From the NCBI RefSeq assembly GCF_006716745.1, contig NZ_VFPP01000001.1, positions 7,451,386-7,515,385 on the forward strand: a DNA stretch of 64,000 nt, read 5' to 3'. The notes under the pieces were generated by a model. The model did not search any database and was not told where the DNA came from. It saw only the letters and a program-made list of their open reading frames with translations. Positions 15,916 through 23,376 of the stretch are shown here, one piece after another. Both the position numbers and the translations under genes were made by a program. Numbering within the stretch: position 1 is the stretch's first letter; every line of letters begins with the position of its first letter. The stretch is from Saccharothrix saharensis (GTDB taxonomy: Bacteria; Actinomycetota; Actinomycetes; Mycobacteriales; Pseudonocardiaceae).

Positions 15916-18900
15916 ATGCGGATCTACCAACCCATGATGTTCGTAGGGCTCGGCGGAACCGGGTGCCGGGTCGGCGCGGAGTTGGAGCGCAGGCTGCGCG
16001 ACGAGTTGTGCGGACCCGACGGCACCGCTCTGCTCAACGTCATGCAGGGCAAGAACTTCCAGCCCTACCAGCTGCCCTCGTGCCTGCAGTTCGTCTACGC
16101 CGACCTCAGCGAGGACGAGTTCGCCAACCTGGAGCAGCGGGTGGTACCGGACCCGTCGAACCTGCCTGCCGCCGAACGCACCATGCACCTGGTGCGCGAC
16201 CTCGTGCCGCAGTACGACACGTTCCCCGAGGTGGCCCGCAGCCTGCGGCTGTCCGCCGGGCCGTACGTGGACGGCTGGCTGCCGCCGGCCGCCGGCGAGC
16301 CGCGCATCGGGCCCCTCTCGCGCGGCGCCGGCCAGTTGCCGACCATCGGTCGGGCCGCGCTCTTCGAGACCTTCCGCGCGGGCCTCGGCCCGGTGCAGGG
16401 TCCGCTGACCCGGGCGATCGGCAACATCAACAACTCACTGGGCGAGCTGGCCGTGCTGGGCGGCGGCAACCGCCAGCTCGGCTGCGACGTGTTCGTGGCG
16501 TTCTCGGTCGCGGGCGGCACCGGGAGCGGGCTGTTCTACGACTACCTGCACCTGATCGGCGACGCCTTCGCGCGCAACGACTACCGGATCCGGATCTTCC
16601 CGCTGGTGCTCATGCCGTCGGCGTTCACCGAGGGGCTGGGCGGCGGGCGGCCCGCGCGGCTCAACGCCGGCCGTGCGCTGCTGGACCTGTTCCGGCTCGT
16701 GGACGACCAGAACGCGCAGGCGGCGGGCACCGAGCTGGACGCCGCGGGGGTCAGCGGCACGCTCTCGGTCCGCTACCCCGACCGCGCCGAGATCCGGTTG
16801 CGCGCCTCGACCGTGCAGACCGGGTTCCTGTTCAGCATGGGCTCGGGCGTGAAGCGGGACGACCTGCACCGGTCGGTGGTGTCCCTGATCCTGTCGCTGA
16901 TCGGCACCGACATGGGCGGCGAGGGCAACTCCCTGCGCTACGGCGACCGCCGCACCTACATGTCGTTCGCGGACAGCTTCATCAACAGCGCGGTGGAGCG
17001 CGAGGCGCTCGCCGCGACCGGCATCGGCAACCGCGGCGTGTCGACCAGCTCGGTCGCCTCGATGACCGTGCCGGTGGACGACATCGCCGACATGATCAGC
17101 TCACGGCTGCTCGCGCACGGCGTGACCGAGCTGATGGCGCCGGCCGGCGCGGCGGAGGACAACACCGGGCTGGTGGAGCGGTTCTTCACCGAGTCCAACC
17201 TGGACCCGTTGCGGCTGCGGGCGCCACTGCCGATCACCGAGCCCGCGCCCACCGACAAGGCCGAGAACATCCTCAACGCGCTGGCCACCCGGGCGCGCCG
17301 GATCGAGTCGGCGGTCCGGTTGCTGGAGCAGACGCTGGACAGCGCGGTACCTGGCCTCGTGCAGGACTTCGACGCGCACCGGGCGGTGCGGACGCTGCTG
17401 GCCGAGGTGGACCCGTTCCGGCTGCACCGCGTGGTCAACGGCGACGCTGCGCTGGCCGACGAGGTCAGCAGGCTCGGGTTCGTCAAGGTCGTCGCGTCCC
17501 GCCGCAGTGAGCCGCCCGCACCCGCGGGCCTGTCGATCGCGCCGCCGAACCCGGTCGGGATCGGCGACCGGTTCCTGCGCCGGGCGAAGTGGGCCGACCC
17601 GGCGGTCGGCCAGGCGCTCAAGGCCCAGGACCAGTGGCACCAGTGGCGGGCCCGGCGCGCGTGGCACGCGGCGTGGAACGCCCAGTCCAACCGGTGGGAC
17701 GGCAAGCTGCAGGGCGTCGTCAACGACGTGACGGCGGTGGTGTCCGCGTTCCGCGAGCACGCCATGGACGACCAGCGCCGGTTCCAGGCCCGCGCCCGAG
17801 ACCTGTACCAGCACCGGGTGGGCGTGACCTACCTGCTGCCGCGCCTGGGTGACATGGAGCCGTTCTACCACGAGGTGGTCCGGCGGTTCGTCGACCTCTA
17901 CAGCTCCCAGGGCCGGGTGCGGCCGACGGCCACGGCGGGCGACCTGCTGCGCGAGATCCTGGGCGACCAGGGCTGGCGGCAGGCGTGGGAGGCGATGACC
18001 ACCTCGCGCGACCCCGCCGCGGCCGTCATGTACGTGCGTGATCGCGTGAAGCAGGCCGTGAAGGTGCTGTTCCACCACCGCGACGGCGAGCACCGACCGC
18101 TGCTGCCCGCGTTGCAGGACCTGCTCGCGGCGGCGGCGGGCCGGGCGGGCACGATGGTCGCCGAGGACGACATCGCCCAGTTCCGGGAGAAGCTCGCGGG
18201 CCTCGTCCCCGGTGGGTTCGCGCCCAGCGGCACGGGACGGCTGCGCATCCTGTTCTCCTACCCGTCCACGACCAAGGACGACGAGCTGGAGCAGTACCTG
18301 CGTCAAGCCGTCCAGTTGCCGCGCACCGCGGACACGATCGTGGAGTTCCGCCCCATCGCGGCCGAGACGATCGCCGTGGTGCTGTTCCGCAGCTCGATGG
18401 GCCTGACCGAGGTGCCCGAGGTGCGAGAGGTCCTCAAGCACTGGTCCGACGCCCTGCGCGCGGAGCAGCAGCAGGACTTCCTGCGGTGGCGCCAGCGGAT
18501 CGGCTACGACTTCGGCTACCTCGCCACCACGGCCGAGCACCGCGAGCGCATCCTGCACCACCTGCTGTGCGCGGTGTGGAACGGCAGCGTGCGGGTCTCC
18601 GGCGACGAGGACGCGGACTCGCCCGCGGCCATTTCCGTCGGTCTTTCCCCCGCCGCCATCTCCATGCGGCTGGAGCTGCGGCCCTACGGCAGGCTGTCGA
18701 GCTGGGCGAGCGTGCTGGCCGCGTACGAGGAGTGGGTGCTCACCGACGACGAGCAGATCCGCCGCGACCTGTGCGCCCAGCTGATCAACAGCGTGCCGGA
18801 CGGGGTGGACCGGGCGCCGAGGCAGCCGTCGCCGCTGTTCGAGCGGCTGATGAAGCTGCCGTCGGCCCAGTTGGCCGAGATCGACGCGACGCTGGCGGAC

Positions 18901-19074
18901 CGCACCGGCAGCGGCGGGCGTGCCCGCCTCAACGCGATGCGCGAGTTCTGGGCCGAGACCTTCCCCAACGCCCTGAACCTCCCGTTCCGCGGCGTCAACA
19001 CACCGATCCAGGACAACCTCGCGGACCTCTACCGGTGGGTCCACGACGAGCGGCTCGGGGGTTACCGACGATGA
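15916..19074 (+). CDS. tubulin/FtsZ-like large protein
   Basis: 1052 residues. The N-terminus FVGLGGTGCRVGAELERRL is the first nucleotide-binding loop of the tubulin/FtsZ fold. VAFSVAGGTGSGLFYDYL near residue 200 is the tubulin signature (family form GGGTGSG). This is the large tubulin-like family found in actinobacterial signalling operons, not a cell-division FtsZ. A long helical region of about 600 residues follows the GTP-binding part. It should bind GTP and may polymerise in the cytosol. GGAAGGACGCCCC gives a good ribosome binding site. The stop overlaps the next start (ATGA). Polymerisation is an inference from the family. Confidence 0.82.
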   Translation: MRIYQPMMFVGLGGTGCRVGAELERRLRDELCGPDGTALLNVMQGKNFQPYQLPSCLQFVYADLSEDEFANLEQRVVPDPSNLPAAERTMHLVRDLVPQYDTFPEVARSLRLSAGPYVDGWLPPAAGEPRIGPLSRGAGQLPTIGRAALFETFRAGLGPVQGPLTRAIGNINNSLGELAVLGGGNRQLGCDVFVAFSVAGGTGSGLFYDYLHLIGDAFARNDYRIRIFPLVLMPSAFTEGLGGGRPARLNAGRALLDLFRLVDDQNAQAAGTELDAAGVSGTLSVRYPDRAEIRLRASTVQTGFLFSMGSGVKRDDLHRSVVSLILSLIGTDMGGEGNSLRYGDRRTYMSFADSFINSAVEREALAATGIGNRGVSTSSVASMTVPVDDIADMISSRLLAHGVTELMAPAGAAEDNTGLVERFFTESNLDPLRLRAPLPITEPAPTDKAENILNALATRARRIESAVRLLEQTLDSAVPGLVQDFDAHRAVRTLLAEVDPFRLHRVVNGDAALADEVSRLGFVKVVASRRSEPPAPAGLSIAPPNPVGIGDRFLRRAKWADPAVGQALKAQDQWHQWRARRAWHAAWNAQSNRWDGKLQGVVNDVTAVVSAFREHAMDDQRRFQARARDLYQHRVGVTYLLPRLGDMEPFYHEVVRRFVDLYSSQGRVRPTATAGDLLREILGDQGWRQAWEAMTTSRDPAAAVMYVRDRVKQAVKVLFHHRDGEHRPLLPALQDLLAAAAGRAGTMVAEDDIAQFREKLAGLVPGGFAPSGTGRLRILFSYPSTTKDDELEQYLRQAVQLPRTADTIVEFRPIAAETIAVVLFRSSMGLTEVPEVREVLKHWSDALRAEQQQDFLRWRQRIGYDFGYLATTAEHRERILHHLLCAVWNGSVRVSGDEDADSPAAISVGLSPAAISMRLELRPYGRLSSWASVLAAYEEWVLTDDEQIRRDLCAQLINSVPDGVDRAPRQPSPLFERLMKLPSAQLAEIDATLADRTGSGGRARLNAMREFWAETFPNALNLPFRGVNTPIQDNLADLYRWVHDERLGGYRR

Positions 19075-21251
19075 CATCCCCCGCCTCGCAGACGGCGGTG
19101 CTGGTGCTGGACGTGCGCGAGCTCGGCGACGACCGCACCGCGCTGGCCTCGCTCGACCCGGACACGGGCAGCGAGCTGCTGCCCTCGTACGTGGTCGTGG
19201 TCGCGAACGTCAGCGAGCTGGCCGACCTCGCACCCGACCTCACCCGGCTGGCCAAGGTCCAGCACCTGGGCGGGGTCGTGCTGGTCGCGGTCGGCTCGCT
19301 GCGCGCCGAGGACGCCGAAGCCGTGCTCGGCGTGCCGACCGCGCTGACCGGCCTGGGCGTGACGCTGTGGGTCGGCGCGGAAGCCGGCCTGGAGTGGAGC
19401 GGCGGCGCCTCGCGCGGTGTCGCGGCCCGGCCGGACGTGACGCTGGACGACCTGATCAGCGCGCTGAAGCTGCCGCTGGTGTTCGACCGGGTGCACAAGG
19501 CGGTGAGCCAGGTGCCGCACCAGGCCGCCGCGCCGGCGATCGAGATCGAGTACGCGACCGTACCCGACAGCGTGCTGCGGGTCCTGCGGCTGCGGGCGTT
19601 GCGGCACTTCGCCGACGACGACGGTGAAGCGCACCGCGCCGACGGCCCGCTCGCGGCCGCCGTGCGGACGTTGGCGACGCGTGCCGGCGACGGTCGTGCG
19701 GCGATCGCCAGCGGATCCGCGTTGGACCGGTCGCGCCAGGTGGCGGCTGCCGCCTTGGCCGCGGCCGGCACGGCGGTCGACGCGGTCCGCCGCCCGTTCG
19801 GGCTGTTCACCGGCAACCCCGGCACGGGGGAAGCGTTGAGCACCGCCGCCCAGCGGCTGGCGGAGTACCGGGCGCTGTGCGTGGACACCGAGCGGCGGGT
19901 GGCGAGGTCGGTGGACGTCGGCGACCCGCCCGAGGCGCGACTCGTGGAGCTGGGCCTGCCGCCGCAGCCGCCGCACGACGTGGCGGGCGTGGCGGACGTG
20001 CTGGCCGACGCCGTGGACCAGGAGCTGGCGCTGGGCCGACCGCTCAAGGTCGTCTCGGACAGCGCGAGGCAGATCGCCACCCGGCTCACCGGACCGGTCG
20101 GCCGGGACAACCCGGTGGCCGACGTCGACGTCGGGCCGGCGCTGCGGGCGTTGCGCGGAGGCGACCGGCGACCGGTGGACCTGGCGCCGCTGCCGCTGCT
20201 GCCGCTGGTGTTCTGCTTCGCGGCGGCGATGACGGCGGGCGTGGTGGGTGGTGTCGCCGCCGCGATCGCGTGGCTGCTGCCGGTGTACCGCCTGTGCGCG
20301 GTGAGCGCGTTCCCGGTGCGCCGCCGGACGTTCGTGGTGGCCGGTTCCGGCGTGGCCGCCCTGGTGGGCGCCGCGGCCGGCGTCGTCCTGCGCGCGGTGG
20401 CGCCGGAGTGGGCGCTGGACCTGCCGCCGGTGGGCGTGGCGGCGACGGCCGCCGGGTGGTGCGTGGCGGCGCCGGCGGTCTGCGCGGTGATCTGGTGGCG
20501 GGTGCACGTGCGGTGGAGCGCGGCGTTGGAGCTGGACCGGGCGGGCAGCGCGCAGCGCAGGCTCACCCAGGCGCTGACGGAGCTGGTGCGCTCCCGGTGG
20601 CTGCCCGCCGCGGGCACCACGCGCCTGGCCGACTCGCTGCTGAACGTGGCCGTGGCGCTGGACGCGGTGGACCAGGCGTTCACCGAGACCGCTTCGGCGT
20701 TCGGCGGCGGTGGCAGGCCGCCGGAGGTGTTCGCGGGCGTCGACAGCACCAACGACCTCAACCACGTGCTGCGGGAGGACCTCGCGCACCTGGTGCGCTC
20801 GGTGCTGCGGCCGGTGTTCGTGGAGATCGCCTCGAACGGGGTGCTGACCGGCGAGGGCAGGCCGTTCTACCTCGCCGCGCAGGCCAGGTTGGCCGAGTAC
20901 AACCACCACCTGGACACCCGCGGCATCCGGGTGCCGCCGCCGGGGCTGCCCGACCAGGGGCGCGGCGCGCTGGCCACCGGCATCTGGCAGGCGTCGGCGA
21001 AGGTGCAGCGGATCCTGCTCAGCGGACCGCGGTCGCCGTTGCCGCAGCTGTGCCGACCGACCGACCTGCGGCTGCTCGGCTCGGGCGAGTCGGCGATGGT
21101 GTTCTTCGCCTCCGCGGACATCGTCGACCCGCCGGTCAACCCCTCCTACGAACTGATCCGGACCAATGGCAACGCGGTCGGCGTGCTGCGCCTGGTGCCG
21201 CTGCGACCCGGTGTCGTGCGGCCGCTCATCGACCACGGGGAGGCACCGTGA
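19071..21251 (+). CDS. membrane protein of tubulin-like operon, unknown family
   Basis: 726 residues. An N-terminal soluble region of about 360 residues begins with an alpha/beta-looking stretch (VLVLDVRELGDD, VVLVAVGSL). About four membrane helices occur between residues 375 and 490 (for example LLPLVFCFAAAMTAGVVGG and VVAGSGVAALVGAAAGVVL), then a cytosolic region of about 230 residues. The family is not known to me. It lies between the tubulin-like and pseudokinase genes with overlaps at both ends (ATGA, GTGA), so strict co-expression is likely. It could anchor the tubulin-like polymer at the membrane; this is inference from gene order. Confidence 0.7.
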   Translation: MTSPASQTAVLVLDVRELGDDRTALASLDPDTGSELLPSYVVVVANVSELADLAPDLTRLAKVQHLGGVVLVAVGSLRAEDAEAVLGVPTALTGLGVTLWVGAEAGLEWSGGASRGVAARPDVTLDDLISALKLPLVFDRVHKAVSQVPHQAAAPAIEIEYATVPDSVLRVLRLRALRHFADDDGEAHRADGPLAAAVRTLATRAGDGRAAIASGSALDRSRQVAAAALAAAGTAVDAVRRPFGLFTGNPGTGEALSTAAQRLAEYRALCVDTERRVARSVDVGDPPEARLVELGLPPQPPHDVAGVADVLADAVDQELALGRPLKVVSDSARQIATRLTGPVGRDNPVADVDVGPALRALRGGDRRPVDLAPLPLLPLVFCFAAAMTAGVVGGVAAAIAWLLPVYRLCAVSAFPVRRRTFVVAGSGVAALVGAAAGVVLRAVAPEWALDLPPVGVAATAAGWCVAAPAVCAVIWWRVHVRWSAALELDRAGSAQRRLTQALTELVRSRWLPAAGTTRLADSLLNVAVALDAVDQAFTETASAFGGGGRPPEVFAGVDSTNDLNHVLREDLAHLVRSVLRPVFVEIASNGVLTGEGRPFYLAAQARLAEYNHHLDTRGIRVPPPGLPDQGRGALATGIWQASAKVQRILLSGPRSPLPQLCRPTDLRLLGSGESAMVFFASADIVDPPVNPSYELIRTNGNAVGVLRLVPLRPGVVRPLIDHGEAP

Positions 21252-22291
21252 CCACGAACGGGACGTCGGAGTACGCGGAGTTCCAGGGCTTCAACCCGCT
21301 CGGGGAGCTGGGCACCTGGCGGCTGCGCGAGCTCGGGCCGCGCCCCAACCCCGACTCGCTGCTGCGGGTCGACCTGGTCGAGCTGGCCGACCACCGCCGG
21401 GCCGAGCGGAAGCGCCTGCCGGTGGGCGTGCACGGCGAGGCGGACTGGGCGCTGGCCGAGGCGCAGCTGGACAACGAGATCCGGGCGCTGGTGCGCCTGG
21501 CGACCCGCTACCCCAACGACTACCCGGCCGAGCTGCCGCGCCTGATCGCCTACAACTTCGACGTGTCGGACCCGTTCGTGCTGATGGAGGTGGTGACCGG
21601 GGACAACGGCGACGAGGCGCACCGGATGCGCACCCTGCTCACCCAGGACCGCAGGCGCTTCCAGCTCGGCATGTACCGCGCACTCGCGGCGCTGCACGCG
21701 GTGGACCTCGTGCACGGCGCGATCAGGCTGTCCTCCATCCGCTGGGCGGACGACCGGTTCCAGCTCGTGGGGTTCGAGCACTCGTCCGGCAGGGGCGAGG
21801 TGCCCCGGTCCCGCCCGGTCACGGTGGGCTACCGCGAGCGGCAGGCCGACCCGGCCGACGACGTCCGCGACGCGGGCCGAGCCGTGCACGAGATGATCAC
21901 CGGCGCGCGGCGGCGCAACCGACCGCCCACCCAGGACGGTCCGCTGGACGACGTGCTGCCCGGACTGGACGGCGTGTTCGAGCCCGACCCCGCGCGCCGT
22001 CCGACCGCCGTGGTCGTGCTGGCGGCGCTGAACTCGACCGCACCGCTGCCCGACCCGTTGGACGTGGACGAGGCGCTGCGAGCCGGGTGGGACCAGTTCG
22101 ACCGGGAACACCCGCGGCCGCAACCGGTCCCGCCGCCCCGTGCCGACCCGCCGACCCCGCCGAGCGCGCCACCGCCGCCGGTCGCCCGGCACGGCCTGCG
22201 CAGGAGGTTCCTGCTGCCGGCGCTGATCGGCGCGGTGGTGCTCGGCGCGGCGGTGGTGGTCGGGGTGCTGTCGTGGATGGAGGTGCTGTGA
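21248..22291 (+). CDS. membrane-anchored pseudokinase
   Basis: 347 residues. The first 260 follow a Ser/Thr kinase layout, but the catalytic loop reads LVHGAIRLSSIRW, so the catalytic Asp of HxD is Ala. The metal-binding DFG position reads VGFEHS. Both changes should abolish phosphotransfer. A proline-rich linker precedes a single C-terminal membrane helix (LLPALIGAVVLGAAVVVGVL), giving a tail-anchored cytosolic domain. GTG 21248 overlaps the preceding stop, and its own stop overlaps the next ATG (TGATG). It probably acts as a binding scaffold or allosteric partner. The kinase relationship is a motif-level judgement. Confidence 0.72.
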   Translation: MTTNGTSEYAEFQGFNPLGELGTWRLRELGPRPNPDSLLRVDLVELADHRRAERKRLPVGVHGEADWALAEAQLDNEIRALVRLATRYPNDYPAELPRLIAYNFDVSDPFVLMEVVTGDNGDEAHRMRTLLTQDRRRFQLGMYRALAALHAVDLVHGAIRLSSIRWADDRFQLVGFEHSSGRGEVPRSRPVTVGYRERQADPADDVRDAGRAVHEMITGARRRNRPPTQDGPLDDVLPGLDGVFEPDPARRPTAVVVLAALNSTAPLPDPLDVDEALRAGWDQFDREHPRPQPVPPPRADPPTPPSAPPPPVARHGLRRRFLLPALIGAVVLGAAVVVGVLSWMEVL

Positions 22292-23376
22292 TGGGCGACC
22301 AGGTGCTCTGCCCGGTGTGCATGGACCACATCGTGTGGCCGGACACCCTCTACCAGCGGGAGGTCCGCGAGGGCGCGGTGGTGTGGGAGGAGCTGGACCT
22401 GACCCGCCACACCAACCCGAACCGGCGCGAGTACGAGCGCCGGCTGGCGTTCGTCCGGTGCCCGAACCCGTCTCAGGACGGCACGGAGGTGCACTACCTG
22501 CCCGCGATCCACAACGACTACGGCCGGCCGATCATCATCGGGTTGGTGGGGCGCGGTGCGTCCGGCAAGACCCACCTGTTGGTGACGATGCTGTCGGAGT
22601 TGCTGCGCGGTGCGCTGTCCAGCCACGGCCTGTACTTCGAGGTCGCCGACAAGGTGCAGCAGGCCAGGCTGACCGAGGAGATCGAACGCCTCCGCGACGG
22701 CGCGCTGCTCCAGGCGACCGGCAACCAGCTACGCACGTTCGCCGGCTACCTGCTGGTGCGCGCGAAGGACCGGCGACCCAAGCCGTTGATCTTCTTCGAC
22801 GTCGCGGGCGAGGACTTCAACGACGTCAACCTCACCAACAGCAAGTGGGCGGGCTTCCTGCTGGAGGCCGACGCGCTGCTGTTCGTGGACGACCCCGACC
22901 TCGGCCTGCCCGCGTGGCGACCGCACGCGAAGTCACCGGCGCAGCGCAGCGCGGCCCAGCGGCACAACGAGACGTTCGACGGCGCGATGAACCGGCTGCG
23001 CACGCAGCAGCGCATGGAGCGGCTGCCGATCGCGATCGCGCTGACCAAGGCCGACACCATGCGGTACGAGTACCCGGTCGACCACTGGCTGCGCCGCGAC
23101 GACGCCTCCGGCCCCCTGGACCCGGAGCTGTTCCGCGCGGAGAGCCGGGACGTCTTCGCCGTGCTCCAGCGTTACCAGGCGACGCCGATGCTGAACGTGT
23201 ACCGGCAGTTCGAGCGCCGCACCATGCACTTCGTGTCGGCCACCGGCGGCCCGTCCGACGGCACCGAGCACTTCCCCCGCGGTGTCCGCCCGTCGCGCGT
23301 GCTCCAGCCGCTGGTGGCACTGCTGGCGATGACCGGGTTCATCACCGGTCCCGGGGCAGAGGGGATCGGTCGATGA
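22291..23376 (+). CDS. zinc-ribbon P-loop GTPase
   Basis: 361 residues. The N-terminus has a CPVCMDH pair and a later RCPNP that could complete a zinc ribbon. The GTPase core has a P-loop GRGASGKTHLL near residue 90, a Walker B/G3 motif FFDVAGEDF, and a G4 motif LTKAD. These features match GTPases of the double-GTPase type described for bacterial conflict systems, which occur beside tubulin-like and GTPase-associated proteins. It starts seven bases after GGAGG, at an ATG overlapping the pseudokinase stop, and ends in an ATGA overlap with its presumed partner. Probable role: nucleotide-controlled switch of the complex. Confidence 0.8.
   Translation: MGDQVLCPVCMDHIVWPDTLYQREVREGAVVWEELDLTRHTNPNRREYERRLAFVRCPNPSQDGTEVHYLPAIHNDYGRPIIIGLVGRGASGKTHLLVTMLSELLRGALSSHGLYFEVADKVQQARLTEEIERLRDGALLQATGNQLRTFAGYLLVRAKDRRPKPLIFFDVAGEDFNDVNLTNSKWAGFLLEADALLFVDDPDLGLPAWRPHAKSPAQRSAAQRHNETFDGAMNRLRTQQRMERLPIAIALTKADTMRYEYPVDHWLRRDDASGPLDPELFRAESRDVFAVLQRYQATPMLNVYRQFERRTMHFVSATGGPSDGTEHFPRGVRPSRVLQPLVALLAMTGFITGPGAEGIGR

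Noticed and set aside
15916-19074. Tubulin-like gene as a cell-division FtsZ
   Set aside because: It is 1052 residues, has a variant GGTGSG signature and a long helical extension, and lies in a signalling operon, not a division cluster.
17101-19077. Long reverse frame inside the tubulin-like gene
   Set aside because: Compositionally biased antisense reading without start signals or recognisable domain.
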